From Stutzerimonas stutzeri (GTDB lineage Bacteria > Pseudomonadota > Gammaproteobacteria > Pseudomonadales > Pseudomonadaceae), in NCBI RefSeq assembly GCF_002890915.1, contig NZ_POUT01000006.1:212055-276054 (forward strand): a stretch of DNA of 64,000 nucleotides, in the 5' to 3' direction. Position numbers and translations under genes: made by a program. The notes beneath the pieces were generated by a model. The model did not search any database. It was given only the letters and a program-made list of their open reading frames with translations, and was not told the DNA's origin. Position 1 is the first letter of the stretch; each line of letters opens with the position of its first letter. Below, piece after piece: positions 1 through 14,387 of the stretch.

Positions 1-1
1 C

Positions 2-267
2 CTAGACGCCGCGCTGGAAGCGCTCGAAGTCGGCGGGCGGCTGGTGGTCATCAGCTTCCATTCGCTGGAGGACCGTATCGTCAAGCAATTCATGCGGCGG
101 CATGCCAAGGGCGAGGCAGACAAGCTACCGCGCGATCTGCCGATCATCCCCAAGGCCTTCGAGCCCCGCTTGAAACTGATCGGCAAGCCGCAATACGCCT
201 CCGAGGCGGAGGTCCGGGCCAACCCGCGTTCGCGCAGCGCCGTCATGCGCGTGGCGGAGAAAGTGCG

Positions 268-271
<4 letters not shown>
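2..271 (+). CDS. rsmH: 16S rRNA (cytosine(1402)-N4)-methyltransferase RsmH, C-terminal part
   Basis: This is the last 89 codons of RsmH (MraW), a SAM-dependent enzyme that N4-methylates C1402 of 16S rRNA in the ribosomal P site. The window edge cuts off the SAM-binding core, so the real start lies outside. The visible segment reads [16 protein letters not shown], a typical late RsmH signature, and ends in the usual arginine-rich tail [16 protein letters not shown]. It is the first visible gene of the division and cell-wall cluster and overlaps the next gene, ftsL, by four bases (GTGA), which implies translational coupling. Identification is firm because motif and position agree. Confidence 0.95.
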
Positions 272-2281
<2,010 letters not shown>

Positions 2282-2282
<1 letters not shown>

Positions 2283-3745
2283 TGCCGATGCCATTGAATC
2301 ATCTATTGCCGCAGGCCGGCAGCGACGTGCTGATCCGCGAGCTGACCCTCGACAGCCGCAAGGTGCGCGGCGGCGATCTGTTCCTCGCCGTGCCGGGCTT
2401 GCAGCAGGACGGTCGCGACCATATCGACGATGCCATCGCCCGGGGCGCCGCAGCGGTGGCCTACGAGGCCGAAGGCGCGGGCCAGCTGCTTTCGGCGCAG
2501 GCGGTGATGCTGCCGGTGCGCCAGCTTTCCGGGCAGCTCTCCGCCATCGCCGGGCGCTTTTATGGCGAACCCAGTCGCAGCCTGCGGCTGGTCGGCGTCA
2601 CCGGCACCAACGGCAAGACCAGTGTCAGCCAGCTCATCGCCCAGGCGCTGGATCGGCTCGGCGAGCCCTGCGGAATCATCGGCACCCTGGGTACCGGCTT
2701 CCATGGGCAACTGGAGCTGGGCCGGCACACCACGCCGGATGCCATCGGCGTGCAGGCGACCCTGGCCAGCCTGAAGCAGCAGGGCGCGCGGGCGGTGGCG
2801 ATGGAGGTTTCCTCGCATGGCCTGGAGCAGGGGCGCGTCGCCGCGCTGGAGTTCGACGTGGCGGTGTTCACCAACCTGTCCCGCGACCACCTGGACTACC
2901 ACGGCAGCATGGAAGCCTACGGTGCGGCCAAGGCGCGCCTGTTCGACGTGCCGGGCTTGAGCTGTCGGGTGGTCAACCTGGATGACGGCTTCGGTCGTGC
3001 GCTCGCCGGCGAAGCCGCCGAGTCCCGCCTGATCGGCTACAGCCTGGAAGACCCGTCCGCTTATCTCTACTGCGCCGACGCCCGGCTGGACGACGACGGC
3101 ATCCATGCCCGGTTGATCACGCCGCAGGGTGAACGCTCGCTGCGCAGTCCGTTGCTGGGGCGTTTCAACGTCAGCAACGTGCTGGCGGCGGTTGGTGCGC
3201 TGCTCGGTATGGACTACCCGCTGGACGAAATCCTCGCGGTGTTGCCCGAACTCGAAGGCCCGGCTGGGCGCATGCAGCGCCTCGGCGGCGGCGAGCGGCC
3301 GCTGGTGGTGGTCGATTACGCGCACACCCCGGACGCTCTGGAAAAGGTGCTCAGCGCCCTGCGCCCACACGCGCGCGGCAAGCTGCTTTGCCTGTTCGGT
3401 TGCGGCGGCGATCGCGATCGCGGCAAGCGCCCACTGATGGCCGAAGTGGCCGAGCGGCTGGCCGACGAGGTGCTGGTCACCGACGACAACCCGCGCAACG
3501 AGGCGCCCGAGCAGATTCTCGCGGACATCCGCACGGGCTTCGCCCATCCCGAGCACGTCACCTTCCTGCACGGCCGCGGCCAGGCAATCGCCTCGCTTAT
3601 CGCCGCCAGCCGGGCGGAGGATGTGGTGCTGCTGGCGGGCAAGGGCCACGAGGACTATCAGGAAATTCGCGGCGAACGGCAGCCGTTCTCCGATCTGGAA
3701 GAGGCCAGCACGGCCCTGGCCACCTGGGAGGCGCCCGATGCTTGA
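2282..3745 (+). CDS. murE: UDP-MurNAc-L-Ala-D-Glu:meso-diaminopimelate ligase
   Basis: MurE adds meso-diaminopimelate to the UDP-MurNAc dipeptide in the cytoplasm, using ATP. The 487-residue protein shows the Mur ligase ATP-binding loop VTGTNGKTS, the conserved TTPDA segment, and the motif DDNPRNEAP; the DNPR sequence marks diaminopimelate-specific MurE enzymes rather than lysine-adding ones. An open frame continues upstream inside ftsI, but the start at the TGATG junction with ftsI gives the normal N-terminus MPMPLNHLLPQA. The end overlaps murF by eight bases. It is part of the uninterrupted dcw transcription unit. Confidence 0.98.
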
Positions 3746-5114
3746 AGCCATGAGCCTGAGTCGCCTGCAGGAGCCGTTGGACGGCCGCCTGGTCGGTGCC
3801 GACGCCAGCTTCACCGCAGTGTGTACCGACAGCCGCGCGATCCAGCCGGGCCAGTTGTTCATCGCCCTGACCGGTCCGCGCTTCGACGGCCATGCCTACC
3901 TGGCGGACGTTGCCTCGCGCGGCGCCGTCGCAGCGCTGGTCGAGCGCGAAATCGCCAATGCGCCGCTGCCGCAGCTGGTGGTGGCCGATACCCGGCTGGC
4001 GCTGGGCCGGCTGGGCGCCTTGAATCGCGCCGGCTTCAACGGACCGGTAGCCGCGATTACCGGCTCCAGCGGCAAGACCAGCGTCAAGGAGCTGCTGGCC
4101 AGCATCCTGCGCGCGGCCCATGGCCAGGATGCGGTACTGGCTACCCGTGGCAACCTGAACAACGACCTGGGCGCGCCTCTGACCCTGCTGGAACTCGACC
4201 CGCAGCACCGTAGCGCCGTCATCGAGCTGGGCGCCTCGCGTCCCGGCGAGATTGCCTACACGGTGAGTCTGGTGCGTCCGGATGTCAGCCTGATTACCAA
4301 TGCCGGCACCGCCCACGTCGGTGAATTCGGCGGTCCGCAGAAGATCGTCGAAGCCAAGGGCGAGATTCTCGACGGGCTGGGCGCGGCCGGTATCGCCGTG
4401 CTCAATCGCGACGACAAGGCGTATCCGATCTGGACCGAACGGGTTGGGGGCAAACGTATCGTCAGCTTCGGCCTGGAAAGCCCGCTGGCCGACTTCTATC
4501 CCGGCTCGATCGCCTATGACCGGCGCGGCTGTCCGAATTTCGTGCTCACCGGTCCCTGCGGGACGGCCCGTGTGCAGTTGAATCTGCTGGGGCGGCATAA
4601 CGTCGCCAATGCCCTGGCCGCTGCCGCCGCCGCGCATGCCCTGAGTGTGCCGTGCGAGGCCATCGTCGCGGGCCTGGAAAGCCTGCAGCCGGTCAAGGGC
4701 CGCGGTGTGGCACAGATGCTGGCCAACGGCGTGCGGCTGATCGACGACAGCTACAACGCCAATCCGGCGTCCATATGTGCCGCGGTGGATGTGCTGGCCG
4801 GTTTTGCCGGCCGCACCGTCCTCGTGCTCGGCGACATGGGCGAACTCGGCGAGTGGGCGGAGCAAGGGCACCGCGAGGTAGGGGCCTATGCCGCCGGCAA
4901 GGTCGATGCGCTCTATGCGGTCGGGCCGCTGATGGCGCATGCGGTCACGGCCTTCGGCGCCGGTGCCCGGCACTTCGCCGACCAGCACAGCCTGATCGAA
5001 ACCCTGCGTGCCGAACAGGGCAGCGCCACCACCATTCTGATCAAGGGCTCACGCAGCGCGGCGATGGACAAGGTCGTCGATGCGCTTGCCGGGCCAACCA
5101 TGGAGAAACACTGA
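3738..5114 (+). CDS. murF: UDP-MurNAc-tripeptide:D-alanyl-D-alanine ligase
   Basis: MurF joins the D-Ala-D-Ala dipeptide to the UDP-MurNAc tripeptide, finishing the cytoplasmic pentapeptide precursor. The 458-residue product contains the Mur ligase ATP loop [14 protein letters not shown], the family signature [18 protein letters not shown] and the substrate-loop segment [10 protein letters not shown]. The ATG at 3738 overlaps the end of murE and gives the usual N-terminus [11 protein letters not shown]. The stop overlaps mraY by one base. The dipeptide it uses is made by DdlB, encoded further along the same cluster. Confidence 0.97.
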   Translation: MLEAMSLSRLQEPLDGRLVGADASFTAVCTDSRAIQPGQLFIALTGPRFDGHAYLADVASRGAVAALVEREIANAPLPQLVVADTRLALGRLGALNRAGFNGPVAAITGSSGKTSVKELLASILRAAHGQDAVLATRGNLNNDLGAPLTLLELDPQHRSAVIELGASRPGEIAYTVSLVRPDVSLITNAGTAHVGEFGGPQKIVEAKGEILDGLGAAGIAVLNRDDKAYPIWTERVGGKRIVSFGLESPLADFYPGSIAYDRRGCPNFVLTGPCGTARVQLNLLGRHNVANALAAAAAAHALSVPCEAIVAGLESLQPVKGRGVAQMLANGVRLIDDSYNANPASICAAVDVLAGFAGRTVLVLGDMGELGEWAEQGHREVGAYAAGKVDALYAVGPLMAHAVTAFGAGARHFADQHSLIETLRAEQGSATTILIKGSRSAAMDKVVDALAGPTMEKH

Positions 5115-6196
5115 TGCTGCTGCTGATCGCCGAGTATCTGCAACAGTTCCACAAGGGCTTCGCGGTCTTCCAGTACCTGTCCCTGCGTGGAATTCTCGGC
5201 GTGCTCACCGCCCTGGTGCTTTCGCTGTGGATGGGCCCGTGGCTGATCCGCACCCTGCAGCTGCGCCAGATCGGCCAGGCGGTGCGCACCGACGGGCCAC
5301 AGTCGCACCTGTCGAAATCCGGCACGCCGACCATGGGCGGCGCGCTGATCCTCAGCGCCATCGGCATCAGCACCCTGCTCTGGGCCGACCTGTCCAACCG
5401 CTATGTCTGGGTGGTGCTGGCCGTGACCCTGCTGTTCGGCGCGATCGGCTGGGTCGACGACTACCGCAAGGTGATCGAGAAGAACTCCCGCGGCCTGCCG
5501 AGTCGCTGGAAGTATTTCTGGCAGTCGGTGTTCGGCCTCGGCGCGGCGGTCTTCCTTTATATGACCGCGCAGACGCCGGTGGAGACCACGCTGATCCTGC
5601 CGCTGCTGAAGAACATCGAGATCCCGCTGGGGATCGGCTTCGTGGTGCTGACCTACTTCGTCATCGTCGGCTCGAGCAACGCGGTCAACCTCACCGACGG
5701 CCTCGACGGCCTGGCGATCATGCCGACGGTGATGGTCGGCGGCGGCCTGGGCATCTTCTGCTACCTGTCCGGCAACATGAACTTCGCCGAATACCTGCTG
5801 ATCCCCTACATCCCGGGTGCGGGCGAACTGATCGTGTTCTGCGGCGCGTTGATCGGCGCCGGTCTCGGCTTTCTCTGGTTCAACACCTATCCGGCGCAGG
5901 TCTTCATGGGCGACGTCGGCGCGCTGGCGCTGGGCGCGGCGCTGGGCACCATCGCAGTGATCGTCCGCCAGGAGGTGGTGCTGTTCATCATGGGCGGCGT
6001 GTTCGTGATGGAAACGCTGTCGGTGATGATCCAGGTCGCCTCGTTCAAGCTGACCGGCAAGCGCGTGTTCCGCATGGCGCCGATCCACCACCATTTCGAA
6101 CTCAAGGGCTGGCCCGAACCTCGGGTAATCGTGCGCTTCTGGATCATCACGGTGATCCTCGTGCTCGTCGGCCTCGCCACCCTGAAACTGAGGTAA
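5114..6196 (+). CDS. mraY: phospho-N-acetylmuramoyl-pentapeptide-transferase MraY
   Basis: MraY is the integral membrane enzyme that transfers phospho-MurNAc-pentapeptide to undecaprenyl phosphate, making lipid I. The 360-residue protein is strongly hydrophobic with about ten membrane segments. It carries the hallmark motifs [20 protein letters not shown] and the MPIHHHFE-type motif (here [12 protein letters not shown]). The start is set by the TGATG overlap with murF. Five bases separate its stop from the murD start. Confidence 0.98.
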   Translation: MLLLIAEYLQQFHKGFAVFQYLSLRGILGVLTALVLSLWMGPWLIRTLQLRQIGQAVRTDGPQSHLSKSGTPTMGGALILSAIGISTLLWADLSNRYVWVVLAVTLLFGAIGWVDDYRKVIEKNSRGLPSRWKYFWQSVFGLGAAVFLYMTAQTPVETTLILPLLKNIEIPLGIGFVVLTYFVIVGSSNAVNLTDGLDGLAIMPTVMVGGGLGIFCYLSGNMNFAEYLLIPYIPGAGELIVFCGALIGAGLGFLWFNTYPAQVFMGDVGALALGAALGTIAVIVRQEVVLFIMGGVFVMETLSVMIQVASFKLTGKRVFRMAPIHHHFELKGWPEPRVIVRFWIITVILVLVGLATLKLR

Positions 6197-6201
6197 CCAG
6201 A

Positions 6202-7545
6202 GTGCTCATCGCTTCCGACCAGTTCCGCATCGTCGTCGGCCTCGGCAAGAGCGGCATGTCCGTGGTTCGCCATCTGGCGCGCCGCGGCCTGCCGTTCGCG
6301 GTCGTCGACACCCGCGCGAACCCGCCGGAGCTGGCCACTCTCCAGGCGCAGTACCCGGGCATCGAGGTGCGTTGTGGCGAGCTGGACGTCGAGTTCCTCT
6401 GCCGTGCCGGCGAGCTGCTGGTGAGCCCGGGACTGGCGGTCAGCACGCCGGCTCTTCAGGAAGCGGCGGCGCGCGGCGTCAAGCTGTCCGGCGATATCGA
6501 GCTGTTTGCCCGTGAAGCCAAGGCGCCGATCGTCGCGATCACCGGCTCCAATGCCAAGAGCACCGTTACCACCCTGGTCGGCGAGATGGCCCAGGCGGCC
6601 GGGCGCAAGGTGGCGGTCGGCGGCAACCTCGGTACCCCGGCGCTGGACCTGCTGGCCGACGACGTCGAGCTCTATGTGCTGGAACTGTCCAGCTTCCAGC
6701 TGGAAACCACCGAGCGGCTCGACGCCGAGGTGGCGACCTGCCTGAACATCAGCGAAGACCACATGGACCGCTACAGCGGCCTGCCTGCCTACCACCAGGC
6801 CAAGCACCGGATCTTCCGCGGTGCACGCCAGGCGGTGATCAACCGTGACGACCGCCTCAGCCGGCCGCTGATCGGCGAGGATGTACCGGCCTGGTCCTTC
6901 GGCCTGGGCAAGCCTGACTTCAAGGGTTTCGGTCTGTTCGAGGAGAACGGCGAGAAGTACCTGGCGTTCCAGTTCGAGGCGCTGATGCCGGTGCGTGAGC
7001 TGAAGATGCGTGGCGCGCACAACCAGTCCAACGCGCTGGCCGCGCTGGCGCTGGGGCATGCGGTGGGGCTGCCGTTCGAGCCGATGCTGGAGACCCTGCG
7101 CCACTTCGCCGGTCTGCCGCATCGCTGCCAGTGGGTCGGCCAGCGCGGCGAGGTCAATTATTACGACGACTCCAAGGCCACCAACGTCGGTGCCGCACTG
7201 GCAGCCATCGAAGGGCTGGGGGCCGATATCGACGGCAAGCTGGTGCTGATCGCCGGCGGTGACGGCAAGGGGGCCGACTTCTCCGGCCTGCACGCGCCCG
7301 TCGCGCGCTTCTGCCGTGCCGTGGTGCTGCTCGGCCGCGATGCCGAACGCCTGGAACAGGCGCTCGCCGGCGCCACCACGCTGCTGCGCGTGGCGACCCT
7401 GGACGAGGCGGTGCAGCGTGCCGCCGCCTGCGCCGAGGCGGGCGACGCGGTGCTGCTGTCGCCGGCCTGCGCCAGCCTGGACATGTTCAAGAACTTCGAA
7501 GAGCGCGGCCGTCTGTTCGCCGCTGCGGTGGAGGCGCTCGACTGA
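6202..7545 (+). CDS. murD: UDP-MurNAc-L-alanine:D-glutamate ligase
   Basis: MurD adds D-glutamate to UDP-MurNAc-L-Ala. The 447-residue product begins at a GTG giving (M)LIASDQFRIVVGLGKSG, which places the N-terminal UDP-binding Rossmann motif correctly; no upstream ATG fits. The ATP loop reads ITGSNAKSTVTTLVG, with alanine where many MurD proteins have glycine (SNGKST). My recollection is that pseudomonad MurD proteins share this substitution, so it is probably not a defect. Other family segments are LELSSFQLE, HMDRY and YDDSKATN. The stop overlaps ftsW by one base. Confidence 0.97.
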   Translation: MLIASDQFRIVVGLGKSGMSVVRHLARRGLPFAVVDTRANPPELATLQAQYPGIEVRCGELDVEFLCRAGELLVSPGLAVSTPALQEAAARGVKLSGDIELFAREAKAPIVAITGSNAKSTVTTLVGEMAQAAGRKVAVGGNLGTPALDLLADDVELYVLELSSFQLETTERLDAEVATCLNISEDHMDRYSGLPAYHQAKHRIFRGARQAVINRDDRLSRPLIGEDVPAWSFGLGKPDFKGFGLFEENGEKYLAFQFEALMPVRELKMRGAHNQSNALAALALGHAVGLPFEPMLETLRHFAGLPHRCQWVGQRGEVNYYDDSKATNVGAALAAIEGLGADIDGKLVLIAGGDGKGADFSGLHAPVARFCRAVVLLGRDAERLEQALAGATTLLRVATLDEAVQRAAACAEAGDAVLLSPACASLDMFKNFEERGRLFAAAVEALD

Positions 7546-8768
7546 TGCTCGCCTTCCTGCGCCATGCCCCTTCGCCGCTGTTCGGCCGCCGTGGTCTGGA
7601 CCTGGACTTCCCGATGCTGGCCGGCTGTCTGGCGCTGCTCGGCCTGGGCCTGGTGATGATCACCTCGGCGTCCTCCGAGGTCGCCGCGGTGAGCTCCGGC
7701 AATGCGCTGTATCACATGATCCGGCACCTGGTTTACGTGGCGCTGGGCCTTGGTGCCGCGGCCATGATGCTGCTGATTCCGCTGTCGGCCTGGCAGCGGC
7801 TCGACTGGATGCTGCTGCTGGCGGCTTTCGGCTTGCTGATCCTGGTGCTGCTGCCGGGCATCGGCCGCGAAGTCAACGGTTCGATGCGCTGGATCGGTTT
7901 CGGCGCCTTCAACCTGCAGCCGTCCGAGCTGGCCAAGGTGTTCGTGGTGATCTACCTGGCCGGCTATCTGGTGCGCCGCCAGGAGGAAGTGCGCGAAAGC
8001 CTGTGGGGCTTCGCCAAGCCGTTCCTGGTGTTGCTGCCGATGGCCTTCCTGCTGCTGCTGGAGCCCGACTTCGGCGCCACCGTGGTGATGATGGGCGCCG
8101 CCGTGGCGATGCTGTTCCTCGGCGGCGTGGGCATGATCCGCTTCAGCCTGCTGGTGGTGGCCGCGGTCGGTGCGGTGGTGATCCTGGTACAGACCCAGGA
8201 ATATCGCCTGCAGCGCCTGATCACCTTCACCGATCCCTGGGCCGACCAGTATGGCGCCGGCTACCAGCTGACCCAGGCGCTGATCGCCTTCGGGCGCGGC
8301 GAATGGTTCGGCGTCGGCTTGGGCAACAGCGTGCAGAAGCAGTTCTACCTGCCCGAGGCGCATACCGACTTCGTCTTTTCGGTGCTCGCCGAGGAGCTGG
8401 GCATGGTCGGCGCGCTGGCGACCATCGCCCTGTTTGCCTTCGTCGGCGTGCGTGCCCTCTACATCGGCCTTTGGGCGGAGAAGGCCCGGCAGTTCTTCGC
8501 CGCTTATGTCGCCTGGGGCCTGGCGTCCCTCTGGCTGGGGCAGTTCCTGATCAACGTCGGGGTGAATGTCGGCCTGCTGCCGACCAAGGGCTTGACCCTG
8601 CCGTTCCTCAGCTATGGCGGCAGCTCGCTGGTGGTGACCTGCGCGAGCATGGCCCTGCTGCTGCGCATCGAGTGGGAAAGCCGCACCGTGCTGGGCAGCG
8701 AGGATGCCGAGTTCGACGAGTCCGACTTTGCCGAGCCCTCGGCCAAGGAGGTCGCTCATGGCCGCTAA
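7545..8768 (+). CDS. ftsW: septal peptidoglycan glycosyltransferase FtsW
   Basis: FtsW is the SEDS-family polytopic membrane protein that polymerises septal glycan from lipid II in partnership with FtsI. The 407-residue protein has about ten hydrophobic segments, the conserved region with the catalytic-type aspartate in LEPDFGATVV, the periplasmic-loop segment FVFSVLAEELG and the C-terminal signature LPFLSYGGSS. The ATG lies in the TGATG junction with murD. The end overlaps murG by eleven bases. Confidence 0.97.
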   Translation: MLAFLRHAPSPLFGRRGLDLDFPMLAGCLALLGLGLVMITSASSEVAAVSSGNALYHMIRHLVYVALGLGAAAMMLLIPLSAWQRLDWMLLLAAFGLLILVLLPGIGREVNGSMRWIGFGAFNLQPSELAKVFVVIYLAGYLVRRQEEVRESLWGFAKPFLVLLPMAFLLLLEPDFGATVVMMGAAVAMLFLGGVGMIRFSLLVVAAVGAVVILVQTQEYRLQRLITFTDPWADQYGAGYQLTQALIAFGRGEWFGVGLGNSVQKQFYLPEAHTDFVFSVLAEELGMVGALATIALFAFVGVRALYIGLWAEKARQFFAAYVAWGLASLWLGQFLINVGVNVGLLPTKGLTLPFLSYGGSSLVVTCASMALLLRIEWESRTVLGSEDAEFDESDFAEPSAKEVAHGR

Positions 8769-9820
8769 TGTCCTGATCATGGCCGGCGGTACCGGTGGGC
8801 ACGTATTCCCAGCGCTGGCCTGCGCGCGCGAATTCCAGGCGCGCGGCTACGCGGTGCACTGGCTGGGGACGCCGCGCGGCATCGAGAACGAGCTGGTGCC
8901 GGCCGCCGGGCTGCCGCTGCACCTGATCCAGGTCAGCGGGCTGCGCGGCAAGGGCCTGGTGTCGTTGCTCAAGGCGCCGCTGCAGCTGATTCGCTCGCTG
9001 TTCCAGGCGCGCCGCATCATCCGTGAGCTGCGCCCGGTGTGCGTGCTCGGCCTGGGCGGCTACGTCACCGGTCCGGGCGGGCTGGCGGCGAAACTGGCTG
9101 GCGTGCCGCTGGTGATCCACGAGCAGAACGCCGTGGCCGGAACCGCCAATCGCAGCCTCGCGCCGCTGTCGCGGCGTGTCTGCGAAGCCTTCCCGGACAC
9201 CTTCGCGGCGAGCGACAAGCGCCGCACCACCGGCAATCCGGTGCGCGAGGAACTGTTCCTGGAAACTCCGCGCGACACCCTGGTCGGTCGCCGGCCGCGC
9301 CTGCTGGTACTGGGTGGCAGCCTCGGTGCCGAGCCGCTGAACAAGCTGTTGCCCGCCGCGTTGGCGCAGCTGCCGGTGGAGCTGCGCCCCGAGGTCTTCC
9401 ACCAGGCCGGCAAGCAGCACGCCGAGCTCACCACGCAGCGCTACGCCGAGGCCGGCGTGGTCGCCGAGGTGGCGCCGTTCATCAAGGACATGGCGCGGGC
9501 CTACGCCTGGGCCGACCTGGTGATCTGCCGCGCCGGGGCGCTGACCGTCTGCGAGCTGGCCGCCGCCGGGCTGCCGTCGTTCCTGGTGCCGCTGCCGCAC
9601 GCGATCGACGATCACCAGACCCGCAATGCCGAATATCTGGCGAAGGAGGGCGCCGCCGTCCTTCTGCCGCAAGCCAAGACTGACGCGGCCACGCTCGCCG
9701 CGCAGCTGACCGAGGTAATGATGCAGCCGGAAAAACTCAAGGCCATGGGGGCCACCGCGCGCCGGCTGGCCCGGCCCGACGCCACCCGCAGCGTGGTCGA
9801 TATCTGCCTGGAGGTGGCCC

Positions 9821-9828
<8 letters not shown>
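8758..9828 (+). CDS. murG: undecaprenyldiphospho-muramoylpentapeptide beta-N-acetylglucosaminyltransferase
   Basis: MurG is a peripheral GT-B glycosyltransferase that converts lipid I to lipid II on the inner face of the cytoplasmic membrane. The 356-residue product starts [19 protein letters not shown], containing the first glycine-rich G loop, has the acceptor-side [13 protein letters not shown] segment and the UDP-GlcNAc-binding region [18 protein letters not shown] with the PHAIDDHQ motif. The start at 8758 gives the correct N-terminus and overlaps ftsW; the end overlaps murC by eight bases. Confidence 0.97.
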
Positions 9829-12222
<2,394 letters not shown>

Positions 12223-12225
12223 GCC

Positions 12226-13080
12226 ATGATCGCCACGCTGCGCCATTCGCAACCCGCAAGCGGCCGCGCCTCGCGCAAGCCGGTGCCGCGTGGTGCGAGT
12301 CGCCTGGTGAAACCGCAGCCGCTGTCGGCGCGCCTGCCCAAGCCGAGTCTGGCCGGGCTCAAGCGCGTCGTCTGGCCGGTGCTGCTGATCGGGCTGGTGG
12401 TTGGCCTGTACGAACTCGGCCAGCGTCTGCTGCCCTATGCCGACCGGCCGATCGCCAAGGTGAGCGTGCAGGGCGAGCTGGGCTATGTCAGCCGCGAGGC
12501 GGTGCAGCAGCGCATCGCGCCTTTCGTCGAGCAGAGCTTCTTCAAGGTTGATCTGAACGGCCTGCGGCACCAACTCGAAGAAATGCCATGGATCGCCCAC
12601 GTCGAAGTCCGCCGCGTCTGGCCGGACGAGGTGCTGGTGCGCCTGGACGAGCAATTGCCGATTGCCCGCTGGGGGGGCGAAGCATTGCTCAACAACAAAG
12701 GCCAGGCTTTTGCGCCGGATGACCTGAGCCGTTATGAACACTTGCCGCACTTGTATGGTCCGAAGCGGGCCCAACAGCGGGTCATGCAGCAATACCAGAT
12801 GCTCAGCCAGATGCTGCGCCCGCTGGGATTCTCCATCGCCCGCCTGGAGCTGCGTGAACGGGGAAGCTGGTTCCTGACCACCAACCAGGGCATCGAACTG
12901 CTGCTGGGGCGGGACCAGGTCGTCGAGAAAATGCGTCGTTTCACCGCCATCTACCAACAGGCGCTGGAGCAGGAAAGCGAGAAAATTGCGCGGATCGACC
13001 TGCGCTACGCCAACGGCCTGGCCGTTGCCTGGCAGCCGATCCCGACCGCGACGGATACCACCGTCGCCGCGAAGAATTGA
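12226..13080 (+). CDS. ftsQ: cell division protein FtsQ
   Basis: FtsQ is a bitopic divisome protein that recruits FtsL and FtsB and links early and late division steps. The 284-residue product has a long basic cytoplasmic tail (about 45 residues), a membrane segment at about 46-66, a POTRA domain beginning near [18 protein letters not shown], and the FtsQ/DivIB beta domain with the conserved [15 protein letters not shown] segment. It sits in its canonical place between ddlB and ftsA. Confidence 0.96.
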   Translation: MIATLRHSQPASGRASRKPVPRGASRLVKPQPLSARLPKPSLAGLKRVVWPVLLIGLVVGLYELGQRLLPYADRPIAKVSVQGELGYVSREAVQQRIAPFVEQSFFKVDLNGLRHQLEEMPWIAHVEVRRVWPDEVLVRLDEQLPIARWGGEALLNNKGQAFAPDDLSRYEHLPHLYGPKRAQQRVMQQYQMLSQMLRPLGFSIARLELRERGSWFLTTNQGIELLLGRDQVVEKMRRFTAIYQQALEQESEKIARIDLRYANGLAVAWQPIPTATDTTVAAKN

Positions 13081-13092
13081 GGAATGAAATAC

Positions 13093-14340
13093 ATGTCTAG
13101 CGTGCAAAGCGGCAAGATGATCGTCGGCCTGGACATCGGCACCTCCAAGGTGGTGGCGCTGGTGGGCGAGGTGACCGCCGATGGCGAGCTGGAAATCGTC
13201 GGTATCGGTACCCACCCCTCGCGTGGGCTGAAGAAAGGCGTGGTGGTCAACATCGAATCCACCGTGCAGTCGATCCAGCGCGCCATCGAGGAAGCCCAGC
13301 TGATGGCCGGCTGCCGCATCCATTCGGCCTTCGTCGGCCTGGCCGGCAACCACATCCGTAGCCTGAACTCCCATGGCATCGTGGCGATCCGCGATCGCGA
13401 GGTCAGCACGGCGGACCTCGAGCGCGTGCTCGACGCCGCTCAGGCCGTGGCGATTCCGGCGGACCAGCGCGTGCTGCACACCCTGCCGCAGGACTACGTG
13501 ATCGACAACCAGGAAGGCGTGCGCGAGCCGCTGGGCATGTCCGGCGTGCGCCTGGAAGCCAAGGTGCACGTGGTCACCTGTGCGGTGAACGCGGCGCAGA
13601 ACGTCGAGAAGTGCGTGCGCCGCTGCGGCCTGGAAGTGGACGACATCATCCTCGAACAACTGGCCTCGGCCCACGCCGTGCTCACCGACGACGAGAAGGA
13701 GCTGGGCGTGTGCCTGGTGGACATCGGCGGCGGTACCACCGACATCTGTATCTTCACCGAGGGCGCGATCCGCCACACCGCGGTCATCCCGATCGCTGGC
13801 GACCAGGTCACCAACGACATCGCCATGGCTCTGCGCACGCCGACCCAGTATGCCGAGGAGATCAAGATTCGCTATGCTTGCGCGCTGGCCAAACTGGCCG
13901 GCGCCGGCGAGACCATCAAGGTCCCCAGCGTCGGCGATCGCCCGCCGCGGGAACTCTCCCGGCAGGCGCTGGCCGAAGTGGTGGAGCCGCGTTACGACGA
14001 GCTTTTCACCCTGATCCAGGCCGAACTGCGACGCAGCGGCTACGAGGATCTGGTCCCCGCCGGGATCGTCCTCACAGGCGGTACAGCGAAGATGGAAGGA
14101 GCCGTCGACCTGGCCGAGGAAATCTTTCACATGCCGGTGCGCCTGGGCGTGCCGCACAGCGTCAAGGGACTGACCGACGTAGTACGCAACCCCATCTATT
14201 CAACGGGCGTGGGCCTGTTGCTGTACGGACTGCGCAAGCAGGCCGACGGCATCCCCATGTCCGGCCTCGGTAATTTCACCGAAGACAACAAGACATCTGT
14301 CCTGGACCGGCTCAAGGGCTGGATCCAGGGCAATTTCTGA
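13093..14340 (+). CDS. ftsA: cell division protein FtsA
   Basis: FtsA is an actin-like ATPase that tethers FtsZ to the membrane. The 415-residue product has the phosphate-1 motif IVGLDIGTSKVVALVGE, the phosphate-2 motif CLVDIGGGTTDICIF, the adenosine motif VLTGGTAKMEG and a C-terminal amphipathic helix ending RLKGWIQGNF, which is the membrane-targeting sequence. Two in-frame ATGs exist. The one at 13084 directly abuts the GAGGA box at 13079-13083, whereas the one at 13093 lies nine bases from it, so 13093 is preferred (N-terminus MSSVQSGKM). The alternative would add three residues. Confidence 0.95.
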   Translation: MSSVQSGKMIVGLDIGTSKVVALVGEVTADGELEIVGIGTHPSRGLKKGVVVNIESTVQSIQRAIEEAQLMAGCRIHSAFVGLAGNHIRSLNSHGIVAIRDREVSTADLERVLDAAQAVAIPADQRVLHTLPQDYVIDNQEGVREPLGMSGVRLEAKVHVVTCAVNAAQNVEKCVRRCGLEVDDIILEQLASAHAVLTDDEKELGVCLVDIGGGTTDICIFTEGAIRHTAVIPIAGDQVTNDIAMALRTPTQYAEEIKIRYACALAKLAGAGETIKVPSVGDRPPRELSRQALAEVVEPRYDELFTLIQAELRRSGYEDLVPAGIVLTGGTAKMEGAVDLAEEIFHMPVRLGVPHSVKGLTDVVRNPIYSTGVGLLLYGLRKQADGIPMSGLGNFTEDNKTSVLDRLKGWIQGNF

Positions 14341-14387
14341 GCAGTGCGTGTAACACCAAAAATAGAAAGCTGGAAGGAGAGAGGGAA

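Noticed and set aside
12226..13092. ftsA beginning at 13084 instead of 13093
   Set aside because: The GAGGA box directly touches the 13084 ATG, leaving no spacing; 13093 has nine bases. The upstream ATG remains a minor alternative.
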